Assembly (NCBI GenBank): GCA_018242605.1
Contig: JAFEBP010000006.1
Coordinates: forward strand, 83,479 to 147,478
DNA from: Planctomycetota bacterium
GTDB lineage: Bacteria; Planctomycetota; Phycisphaerae; Phycisphaerales; UBA1924
Length of the DNA: 64,000 nt
Direction of reading: 5' to 3'
A model generated the notes under the pieces. The model saw nothing but the letters and a program-made list of their open reading frames with translations, did no database searches and was not told where the DNA came from. Both the position numbers and the translations under genes were made by a program. Numbering within the stretch: position 1 is the first letter of the stretch; every line of letters starts with the position of its first letter. Positions 37,728 to 45,507 of this stretch are shown here, piece after piece.

Positions 37728-38531
37728 GTGCCCACGACCCAGGCCAATTTCTCGCTCCTGTTGACGCACGTGATCCCGTTCGCGCTGGTGGCGTTCCGGC
37801 TTGCGGGTGTCTTTGTCGTAGCGCCCATGCTCGCCAGCGTGGCCACGCCGATGAAGTTCAAGGCGTTGCTGGTGGCCGGCCTGGCGGCGGCGGTCTATCC
37901 GATGGTGACTCGCGACGCGGTCATGCCGCGGATCGCCGACATCACCGACGCGGTGCCGTTGATCCTGAGCGAAACGCTCATCGGCTTCGTGGTGGGCGCG
38001 GTGGCGAGCATCCCGCTGCTGAGCCTGGAGATGAGCGGCGTGATCGCCGGCCAGCAGATGGGGTTCGGTCTTGCCCGCGTTTACAACCCCGAAGCGGACT
38101 TTGACACCGACATCCTCGGCCAGTTGCTCTACTACGTCGCGATGGGAGTCTTCGTCACCGCGGGCGGGTTGGAAGCGCTGGTGGGCTGCGTTGCGGACTC
38201 ATTCATGAACATCCCCATCGGCGGGTTCCGTCCCGGCGCGGCCCCGCTCGACGCGTTCGTGGGCGCGCTCTCGTCTGGCCTTGAGCTGGCCCTGCGCGTT
38301 TCCGCCCCGGTCAGCGGTGTGGTGCTCTTGATCGTGATCCTGCTGGGCGTGATCGGCAAGACGATGCCCCAGATCAACATCATGACCGTGGGCTACGCGA
38401 TCAAGATCGTGGCGGGGCTGGGAGCGATCGTGTTCGCGCTTCAGTCCATCCAGGCCGCGGCGGGTGACGAGGCCCTGGAGATCACACGCGGCATCGTGAA
38501 CTGGACCAAATCGGTGGTGGTGACCCCGTAA
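37728..38531 (+). CDS. fliR: Flagellar export gate protein FliR
   Basis: 267 residues with about six membrane helices; the FliR pattern (FRLAGVFVVAPMLASVATPM, then SGVIAGQQMGFGLARVYNPE) is clear. The GTG at 37728 starts 6 nt after the fliQ stop. It is the single gate subunit that completes the FliP5Q4R1 channel and contacts FlhB, encoded next. Confidence 0.95.
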   Translation: MPTTQANFSLLLTHVIPFALVAFRLAGVFVVAPMLASVATPMKFKALLVAGLAAAVYPMVTRDAVMPRIADITDAVPLILSETLIGFVVGAVASIPLLSLEMSGVIAGQQMGFGLARVYNPEADFDTDILGQLLYYVAMGVFVTAGGLEALVGCVADSFMNIPIGGFRPGAAPLDAFVGALSSGLELALRVSAPVSGVVLLIVILLGVIGKTMPQINIMTVGYAIKIVAGLGAIVFALQSIQAAAGDEALEITRGIVNWTKSVVVTP

Positions 38532-38542
38532 CGGAGGCGGCT

Positions 38543-39634
38543 GTGGCGGAAGACATGGGCGAAAAAACCGAGGCGCCAACCTCCCGCCGGCTGTCGGAAG
38601 CCCGGTCCGATGGCCGCGTGGCCAAGAGCCAGGATCTCGCCGCGGCGATCGATCTGTTCGGCGCGTTCGTCCTCATCCTGATGTTCGGCGTCACCGTTGC
38701 GAAGGCGATGTCCACGATCCTGCGCCGCAGCCTGACCGACACCGGCTCGGTGTACGTGGATTCCGTGCTCGACCTCACGCGGGCGGTGGCGATCCAGACC
38801 GCGGCGGCGATGCTGCCCATCCTGGCGCTCATCTGCATCATCGCGTACCTGGCGCACGTCTCGCAGTTCGGCCTGATTTTCTCAACGAAGATTCTCTCGC
38901 CTGACTTCTCCCGCCTGAATCCGTTCCAGGGCTTCGGCAAGTTCTTCAACACCCGCAGTCTGGCCAAGACACTGGTGAATCTGCTCAAGCTCGCGGTCGT
39001 CGTCACGATCGGTGTGCTTTTCTTCAAGAGCTGCATCCACACGCTGATGTCGCTGCCCTTGTACGCCACCGGCGCGGCGTGGGCGATGATCGGCAAACTC
39101 GCGACCCAGTTGACGGCGTGGCTCTTCTCCGTCTTGGTCACTCTCGGTGGCATTGACTATCTCTACCAGCGCTGGCAGCACACCAAGGACCTGCGGATGA
39201 CCAAAGAGGATGTCAAGGACGAACGCCGCAGCATGGAGGGCGATCCGGTTGTCAAGGGGAAACGCCTCAAGATGGCCCGCCAGATCGCGATGCAGCGGAT
39301 CAACTCCGCCGTTCCCAAGGCGGACGTTGTCGTCGCCAACCCCACGCACTTCTCCGTGGCGATCAAGTACGACCCCAAGACGATGCACGCCCCGCGAGTG
39401 GTCGCCAAGGGCGCGGATGAGATGGCGATGCGGATCCGGGAGGTCGCCCGTACGCACGGCGTGCCGATCGTCGAGCGGCCGCCATTGGCCCGCGCGTTGT
39501 ACGCCGCGGTGCCGGTGGGGCATGAGGTCAACCCCGAGTTTTATGAAGCCGTGGCCGAGCTGCTGGCCTTCGTGTACCGGCTTGAACAGGACGCAACAGA
39601 GCGATCGGCCAGACCCGCGGCGCAGGCCGCTTGA
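38543..39634 (+). CDS. flhB: Flagellar export switch protein FlhB
   Basis: 363 residues. The N-terminal GEKTEAPTSRRLSEARSDG motif, four membrane helices and the self-cleavage motif NPTH (residues 266-269, within VVVANPTHFSVAIKY) are intact, so the specificity switch should work. GTG start with GGAGG 5 nt upstream. FlhB sets early versus late substrate export together with FliK. Confidence 0.96.
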   Translation: MAEDMGEKTEAPTSRRLSEARSDGRVAKSQDLAAAIDLFGAFVLILMFGVTVAKAMSTILRRSLTDTGSVYVDSVLDLTRAVAIQTAAAMLPILALICIIAYLAHVSQFGLIFSTKILSPDFSRLNPFQGFGKFFNTRSLAKTLVNLLKLAVVVTIGVLFFKSCIHTLMSLPLYATGAAWAMIGKLATQLTAWLFSVLVTLGGIDYLYQRWQHTKDLRMTKEDVKDERRSMEGDPVVKGKRLKMARQIAMQRINSAVPKADVVVANPTHFSVAIKYDPKTMHAPRVVAKGADEMAMRIREVARTHGVPIVERPPLARALYAAVPVGHEVNPEFYEAVAELLAFVYRLEQDATERSARPAAQAA

Positions 39635-39690
39635 CAGAGTGAAGCATCGGTGTCACGTTTGAAGCAGACGACAGCACACAGACCCATCCC

Positions 39691-41841
39691 ATGAGCACCG
39701 CACCCGCCATCACTCCACAGCCTTCACTGCTGCCCTCTTGGCTGCACCGCTTGCACTCCATCCGCGGGTACATCGTGCCGGTGGGCTTTGTCTCGCTGCT
39801 CGTGGTGTTGCTCGTGCCGCTGCCCCCGGCGGTGATGGACGTGCTGATCTCGCTCAATATCTCGCTCTCGCTCATTATCCTGCTGACCACGATCTACATG
39901 GATCACCCGCTGGACTTCAGCGTGTTCCCATCCTTGCTGCTGGCCACCACCCTGTTCCGGCTGGTGCTCAACATCGCTTCCACGCGCCTGATCCTCTCCG
40001 CCAACGCCAACACGCCCGAGGAGGCGGCGACTGTCGCGGGCCACGTCATCATGGCGTTCGGCAACTTCGTGGCGGGCAACTCGCTCTTTGTGGGCGTCGT
40101 CATCTTCCTGGTGGTCGTCATCGTGCAGTTCATGGTGATCACCAAGGGCGCCACCCGCATCAGCGAAGTGGCCGCCCGGTTCACCCTGGACGCCATGCCC
40201 GGCAAGCAGATGGCGATCGACAGCGATCTGAACGCCGGCACGATCAACGAGGCCGAGGCACGCCGCCGGCGCGAACGCATCTCGCAAGAAGCCGACTTCT
40301 TCGGCGCCATGGACGGTGCCAGCAAGTTCGTCCGGGGCGATGCCGTCGCGGGCCTGATCATCACCGTCATCAACGTCATCGGCGGTTTTGCCGTGGGGAT
40401 CATCCAGCGGGGCTGGGACGCCGGCAAGACCGCAGAGGTGTTCACCAAGCTCACCATCGGCGACGGCATCTCCGCGCAGATCCCATCGTTCGTCATCTCG
40501 ATCGCCGCGGCGTTGATCGTGACGCGGTCGGGCAGCAAGGCGCAGCTCGGCACCGAACTCACCGATCAGGTCACCAGCCAGCCGCGCGGCTTGTATATCA
40601 CCGCCGGCTTCCTGTGCCTGCTGGCCCTGACGCCGCTGCCCACGATTCCGCTGCTCACCACCGCCTTGGCACTCTCGGGGATCGCCTTCAGCATGAACCG
40701 GTCGACCAAGGCCAAGGCGGCGCAGTCGGCCAAGGCCGAGGAAGCGGCCAAGGCGCCCGAGCCCCCGCCGGTGGAGAACCTGCTCAAGGTCGACACGATG
40801 GAGTTGGAGGTCGGTTACGGCCTAGTCCAACTCGTGGACGCGGCCCACGGCGGCGATCTGCTCGAGCGCATCGCCGCGATCCGGCGGCAGTTGGCGGTAG
40901 AACTGGGCCTGGTGATGCCTCCGGTCCGCATTCGGGACAACATGCAGTTGCCCAGCAGCGAGTACCGCATCAAGATCCGCGGCAATCCGGTTTCGACGGG
41001 CCAGACCAAGCCAGGCAAGTTGCTCGCGATGGATTCTGGCCTGACCTCGGGCCGGATCGACGGCGAGCACACCAAGGAGCCGGCGTTCGGGCTGGACGCC
41101 TGGTGGATCGACCCTTCTCTGCGCACCCGCGCCGAGACCATGAACTACACCGTGGTCGATCCGGTGAGCGTGCTGGGAACCCACCTCACCGAGGTTGTCC
41201 GCAAGCACGCCGATGAACTACTCACCCGCGATGAGGTCGGCAACCTGTTGGAGCAACTCAAGCAGAAGGCCCCCAAGCTCGTGGAAGAAGCGATCCCGGC
41301 GATCATCAAGCCGGTGGAGTTGCAAAAGGTGCTGCAGGGGCTGCTCCGCGAGCGGGTGCCGATCCGCGATCTGGAGACCATTCTCGAGACCCTGGTGGAA
41401 TGGGGAGCCAAGACCAAGGACGTCGACGTGCTCATCGAGTACGTCCGCAACGCCCTGCGGCGCACCATCTGCCAGCAGTACGCCATGCCCGGCGACACGG
41501 GCAAGCCGCGGATCGTCTGCGTCACGCTCGACCCGACATTCGAGGATCAGGTCAACGCGTACGTCGACCGTGGGCCGGCGGGCACGACGATCAACATGCC
41601 CGCGCGGATCGCTTCCCGGCTCGCGGACCACGTTGTCCGCGCCATGCAGCCGGTGGTCAGCGCGGGCCACACGCCGGTGGTCATCGCCTCGCCGCAGGTG
41701 CGGGCGGTGGTGCGCCAGATCGTGGAGCCGCACCTGCCGTCACTGGCGGTGCTCGGGTACAACGAGATCGTCGCGGGCGTGGATGTGGAATCCATGGCTC
41801 TGGTCATGCCGCCGGAGGAGACCATTCGGGCCGCGGCGTAG
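39691..41841 (+). CDS. flhA: Flagellar export gate protein FlhA
   Basis: 716 residues, full length. Eight membrane spans fill the first ~330 residues, with the family motifs LDFSVFPSLLLATTLFRLVL and RISEVAARFTLDAMPGKQMA. The cytoplasmic domain that forms the nonameric ring (from ~365) ends around VVRQIVEPHLPSLAVLGYNE. It binds chaperone-substrate complexes and couples proton flow to export. Last recognised flagellar gene of the cluster. Confidence 0.96.
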   Translation: MSTAPAITPQPSLLPSWLHRLHSIRGYIVPVGFVSLLVVLLVPLPPAVMDVLISLNISLSLIILLTTIYMDHPLDFSVFPSLLLATTLFRLVLNIASTRLILSANANTPEEAATVAGHVIMAFGNFVAGNSLFVGVVIFLVVVIVQFMVITKGATRISEVAARFTLDAMPGKQMAIDSDLNAGTINEAEARRRRERISQEADFFGAMDGASKFVRGDAVAGLIITVINVIGGFAVGIIQRGWDAGKTAEVFTKLTIGDGISAQIPSFVISIAAALIVTRSGSKAQLGTELTDQVTSQPRGLYITAGFLCLLALTPLPTIPLLTTALALSGIAFSMNRSTKAKAAQSAKAEEAAKAPEPPPVENLLKVDTMELEVGYGLVQLVDAAHGGDLLERIAAIRRQLAVELGLVMPPVRIRDNMQLPSSEYRIKIRGNPVSTGQTKPGKLLAMDSGLTSGRIDGEHTKEPAFGLDAWWIDPSLRTRAETMNYTVVDPVSVLGTHLTEVVRKHADELLTRDEVGNLLEQLKQKAPKLVEEAIPAIIKPVELQKVLQGLLRERVPIRDLETILETLVEWGAKTKDVDVLIEYVRNALRRTICQQYAMPGDTGKPRIVCVTLDPTFEDQVNAYVDRGPAGTTINMPARIASRLADHVVRAMQPVVSAGHTPVVIASPQVRAVVRQIVEPHLPSLAVLGYNEIVAGVDVESMALVMPPEETIRAAA

Positions 41842-42006
41842 GACGGTGTAGAGGTTATACAGACCTCGATTTCACGTTATCTCGCGTGGACGGAGCCTAG
41901 ATCTTCCACGTACCCTTCGCAGTGACGCGTGCGGCCGTGGAAACGGGGCCACTTGACGCACGCGGTCCGGATCCGGAGTAGAGGCGACTCAGCAGGAGAA
42001 CGTGAC

Positions 42007-42687
42007 GTGAACAAGAGCATTCTGGTGTGTGCGTGCGCGGTGACTGCGGCGTCGTCCTTCGGCGCCGATTCGGTATCCGTGGCGTTGACGGGCGTGCGCA
42101 TTCAGAACGGATTGGCGCAGAGCCGCAGCAGCAACCCTCAGACGCTCACCCCGGCGTACAAGTACTTTATCGATTTCAGCAACGACACCATGGTTCGCGG
42201 CCGCAGCGGGCTGCTGTCGATCCTGTATCCCAATCCGACGCCGCTGGCGACGGTGATGGAGTCGTTCCAGCCGGGGTCTTCCGCCTCGCTGCATTCGTAC
42301 TCCATCAACCCGACCGGAACGCACCCGTTCCAGACCACCGACCAGCCCGTCACGGGCAACACCACGATCAGCGGCATCGCGGTGACATTCGCCATGACGC
42401 TCAGTTCGGGCATCGACGCCTCGAACTTCGCGTACTTCAACATCACCAACGTCGCCATCACGCCTTCGGCGCTGGTGGGCAGCATGGAGTTCACGTCCGG
42501 TTCGGTCGTCATTTCCCGCGGCTGCGTGGGCGATTACAACAACGACGGCGGTGTTGACGGCGCTGATGTTGAGACCTTCTTCACCGCGTGGGAGGCGGGC
42601 GACGCCGCGGCGGACCTGAACGCGGACGGCGGCGTGGACGGGGCCGACGTGGAGTTCTTCTTTACACGGTGGCAGGCCGGCTGCTGA
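42007..42687 (+). CDS. Secreted protein with Gly-Cys dockerin-like C-terminus
   Basis: 226 residues from the GTG at 42007 (AGGAG about 10 nt upstream). A short signal peptide (MNKSILVCACAVTAASSFGA) precedes a ~150-residue beta-rich domain of unknown family. The last ~50 residues repeat the calcium-loop pair (DYNNDGGVDGADVETFF and DLNADGGVDGADVEFFF) and end WQAGC, nearly the same tail as the protein at 9119. This suggests a shared export or anchoring route. Function of the body is unknown. Confidence 0.82.
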   Translation: MNKSILVCACAVTAASSFGADSVSVALTGVRIQNGLAQSRSSNPQTLTPAYKYFIDFSNDTMVRGRSGLLSILYPNPTPLATVMESFQPGSSASLHSYSINPTGTHPFQTTDQPVTGNTTISGIAVTFAMTLSSGIDASNFAYFNITNVAITPSALVGSMEFTSGSVVISRGCVGDYNNDGGVDGADVETFFTAWEAGDAAADLNADGGVDGADVEFFFTRWQAGC

Positions 42688-42844
42688 GGTGAGAGCGATC
42701 GAACATCGAAGAACGGGAGTCCGGGACGCGGAGCCCGGAATCGGGGTGTGGCCGAGCCTTTGAGAAGAGGTTGGGCGTGGTCGCACCTAGAATAAAGGCC
42801 TGTCGCAACGGGTCCGCGGACCCCTCATTACAGAAGGCCTATCT

Positions 42845-44056
42845 ATGACGATGAAGCGTGTGATCGTTCTCGGCGCCGGCACGGTCGGCAAGTCTGTGGC
42901 GGAACTCCTGCTGGCCCTGGGCCGCGGGGCGTACTCGGTGACGTTGGCCGATCGCGACGCCGCGGCGTTGGCGCAGGCGGAAACAAACCTCGCCCGCCTC
43001 AAGACGCGGGTGCCGCACGCGGTTGAGTTCACCGTCAAGCAGCTCGACGTAGCGAACCCGGCCGCGGTCAAGGCGGCGCTCACGGGTCAGGATTACGTGA
43101 TCTGCATGCTGCCGTTCAACTTCGTGGCGGGCATCGCCGAGGCCGCGAACGAACTGGGGGTTCACTACTTCGACGTGACCGAGGACGTGGAGACCACCGA
43201 GCGTGTGCGCAAGATCGAGAAGGAAGGCCGCGCCAAGGTGGCCCTGGTGCCCCAGTGCGGCCTGGCTCCCGGATACATCGCGATCGCCGCGTACGGCGTT
43301 ACCAAGGGGTTCTCCGAGTTGCACAGCCTCACGCTGCGCGTGGGCGCTCTGCCGCAGTTCCCCACGAACGCGCTGCACTACAACATCACCTGGAGCACGG
43401 CGGGCGTGGTGAACGAGTACTGCGAGCCGTGCAACGTCATGCTGGGCGGGCAGATGGTGAAGGTGCCCGCGCTCGAGGGCCTGGAGGGCTTCTCCTTTGA
43501 AGGCATCGAGTACGAGGCGTTCTATACATCCGGCGGCGTTGGCAGCCTCATCGACACGCTGGTGGGCGAGGGCCGCACCACCGAAGAGAGCAACATCGCC
43601 TACAAGACGATCCGATACCCCGGCCACCGCAACCTGATGAAGTTCCTGCTGGAGGACCTGCGGCTCAACGTCGAGCACGGCAAGCCGGACCGCAACGGGC
43701 GCGTTTTCGACCGGGCGCTGGCGGTGGACCTGCTGGACCACGCCGTGCCCCGGACATTGCAGGACGTGGTGGTCGTGTTCATCTCGTGCATCGGCATGCG
43801 TGACGGGAAGCGCGAGCAGGTGAACTTCCGGCGCGCCATCCACGCCACGGACCTCTTCGGGCGCGTGTGGCCGGCGATCGAGCTGACTACCGCCGCCGGC
43901 GTCTGCGCGATGGTGGATCTGCACAGGCTGGGCAAACTGCCCAAGATCGGGTTCATCCGCCAGGAAGAGTGTTCGCTCGAGGTCTTCAACCAGACCCTGT
44001 TCGGACTGGCTTACGAGTCGCCGGAGAAGATCGTCCCGGCGGTCGTGGCCAAGTAA
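42845..44056 (+). CDS. Saccharopine dehydrogenase-like oxidoreductase
   Basis: 403 residues. The Rossmann motif GAGTVG (10-15) begins an NAD(P)-binding domain (VIVLGAGTVGKSVAE). The catalytic-half pattern of the saccharopine dehydrogenase family follows (VHYFDVTEDVETTE, LVPQCGLAPGYIAIAAYG, YKTIRYPGHRNLMKFLLEDL). This family reversibly joins or splits an amino acid and a keto acid or aldehyde; which substrate is used here cannot be told. GAAGG lies 8 nt before the ATG. The next gene is an AstA-like acyltransferase, so an amino-acid (Lys/Arg) catabolic role is possible. Confidence 0.85.
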   Translation: MTMKRVIVLGAGTVGKSVAELLLALGRGAYSVTLADRDAAALAQAETNLARLKTRVPHAVEFTVKQLDVANPAAVKAALTGQDYVICMLPFNFVAGIAEAANELGVHYFDVTEDVETTERVRKIEKEGRAKVALVPQCGLAPGYIAIAAYGVTKGFSELHSLTLRVGALPQFPTNALHYNITWSTAGVVNEYCEPCNVMLGGQMVKVPALEGLEGFSFEGIEYEAFYTSGGVGSLIDTLVGEGRTTEESNIAYKTIRYPGHRNLMKFLLEDLRLNVEHGKPDRNGRVFDRALAVDLLDHAVPRTLQDVVVVFISCIGMRDGKREQVNFRRAIHATDLFGRVWPAIELTTAAGVCAMVDLHRLGKLPKIGFIRQEECSLEVFNQTLFGLAYESPEKIVPAVVAK

Positions 44057-44164
44057 GAGTTCCGCGCAGGCATATCGCGGACAATCCTTGTAAAATACTA
44101 ACACGGTTGCGGCCACGCAATCGGAGAACGTCGCCTGAGTTTTTGCTTGGTAGAAGTACGTACA

Positions 44165-44208
44165 AAATTCGACAATGTACGTATTTTGAGCGTATAAACG
44201 TCGAATTT
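44165..44208 (+). promoter_or_regulatory. Promoter with overlapping 9-bp dyad before the astA-like gene
   Basis: TCGACA (44169-44174), an 18-bp spacer and TATAAA (44193-44198) form a good sigma-70-type promoter in a locally AT-rich patch. The inverted copies AAATTCGAC (44165-44173) and GTCGAATTT (44200-44208) overlap the -35 and flank the -10, the layout of a repressor operator. GTACGTA is also repeated nearby (44156 and 44177). Confidence 0.6.
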
Positions 44209-44293
44209 CGTCCAGCTGCGCTCCCGGCGTCTGCACCCCTGAGGCCTAGGCTTGCTCTGTTGCATGTGCGGGGGAAGGGGGTGGGAGACTCGC

Positions 44294-45484
44294 GTGTTTC
44301 TGGTCCGTCAAGCCAAGCCGGAGGATGTGTCGACCCTCGCCAAACTGGCGAAGATGGTCTACTTCATCAATCTCCCGCCGAACGAACAGATCATTCTCGA
44401 CAAGGTGGAGCACTCCGCGCGTTGCTTCCGCCGTCTCGCCGATGGGGCGGACGTGGAGCAGGCCAAATCGGTGCGCCGCAAAAAGGCCGCCGCGGCCACC
44501 ACGCCCACCGGGTATACGGGCATGGAGCACGACAGCGACTTCTTCATGTTCACGCTTGAGGATGTCAAAATGGGCGGAGTGGCAGGTACCTCGCAAGTGC
44601 GCTCCCACCAAGGCGGTCCTGGAAACCCGAACTGGTCGTTCCGGATCACTGAAAAGCGGCATTACAGCGAGTCGCTTCGGTTCGGCACCACCCATCCCGT
44701 GGGCCAACTGCACGCCGATGAGTCCGGTCCGAGCGAACTGGGCGGTTTGATCATTCAGCCCAGCTACCGCGGTCACGTTGAACGCCCGGGTCGCCTTCTG
44801 TCTTTCATTCGTTTCCACCTGATCGGCCTCTTCCGCGATGTGTTCGCGTCCCGGGTGCTCGCGGAGATGATGGGCCCGGTCTCCGCCGAAGGCGACAACA
44901 TCTTCTGGGATGCGTTCGGCCGCAAGTTCGTGCCCGTGAAGTTCGCCGAGGCGGACCGCTTCTGCCAGCACAACCGATCGTTCATTTCCGAACTGCTTCC
45001 CAAAGAGGAGATCTACCTCTCCCTCTTCCCTCTGGAAGTGCAGAACGTGGTGGGGGTGGTGGGCAAGGAGACGATTCCGGCCCGTCGTCTGCTGGAGAAC
45101 CTGGGTTTCAAGTACCGCGGCTTCATCGACCCGTTCGACGGCGGTCCTCATCTGGACGCGCTGACCGACGAGATCCCGCTGGTGAGGGACACGCGGCGGG
45201 CAAAGATCGGCCGCGCGGTGTCCCCCGACCGAGCGACCACGCCCGCCATCGTGAGTGTGATCCGCCGCGAGAAGGGCTTCGCCGCGGTGCAGGCCTGGTG
45301 CGAATGGGATGGCGAGGGCGCTGTGCGGATGGGCGCCGACGCGATGACCGTGCTGGGCGTCAAGAGCGGCGACGAGGTGGGATTTACGCCCCTGACCCAG
45401 TGGGTGAAGCCGGACGTGGTGGAACAAGAAAAAACCCCCGCGAAGAAGCGTCGCGGGGGTCGGGCAAAGGTTCGCAGTTCCTGA
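44294..45484 (+). CDS. AstA-like arginine N-succinyltransferase
   Basis: 396 residues from the GTG at 44294 (GGGAGA upstream). It matches AstA/AruG through its length: GLIIQPSYRGHVERPGRLLS, FWDAFGRKFVPVKFAEADRF, SELLPKEEIYLSLFP, TIPARRLLENLGFKYRG and IDPFDGGPHLDA. The family moves a succinyl group from succinyl-CoA to arginine, the first step of the AST pathway. An extra Lys/Arg-rich segment lies at ~70-85 and a basic tail (KKRRGGRAKVRSS) ends the protein. No astB-E genes are in the window, so it may do something else, for example act on another amine. Its 3' end overlaps the terminator of the convergent peptidase gene. Confidence 0.82.
   Translation: MFLVRQAKPEDVSTLAKLAKMVYFINLPPNEQIILDKVEHSARCFRRLADGADVEQAKSVRRKKAAAATTPTGYTGMEHDSDFFMFTLEDVKMGGVAGTSQVRSHQGGPGNPNWSFRITEKRHYSESLRFGTTHPVGQLHADESGPSELGGLIIQPSYRGHVERPGRLLSFIRFHLIGLFRDVFASRVLAEMMGPVSAEGDNIFWDAFGRKFVPVKFAEADRFCQHNRSFISELLPKEEIYLSLFPLEVQNVVGVVGKETIPARRLLENLGFKYRGFIDPFDGGPHLDALTDEIPLVRDTRRAKIGRAVSPDRATTPAIVSVIRREKGFAAVQAWCEWDGEGAVRMGADAMTVLGVKSGDEVGFTPLTQWVKPDVVEQEKTPAKKRRGGRAKVRSS
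45429..45459 (-). terminator. Terminator of the M16 peptidase gene, inside the astA-like coding end
   Basis: Minus strand: CCCCCGCGA, 7-nt loop, TCGCGGGGG (45435-45459), then TTTTTT (45429-45434 and beyond). It lies ~50 nt past the peptidase stop at 45508 and inside the last ~20 codons of the convergent gene ending at 45484. Confidence 0.8.
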
Positions 45485-45507
45485 TCCGCGGCGTTGCCGC
45501 CTGGGTA

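Noticed and set aside
44057..44293. Mobile-element scar suggested by the low-GC patch and repeats
   Set aside because: No transposase remnant, target duplication or terminal inverted repeat pair enclosing a gene; a promoter explains it better.
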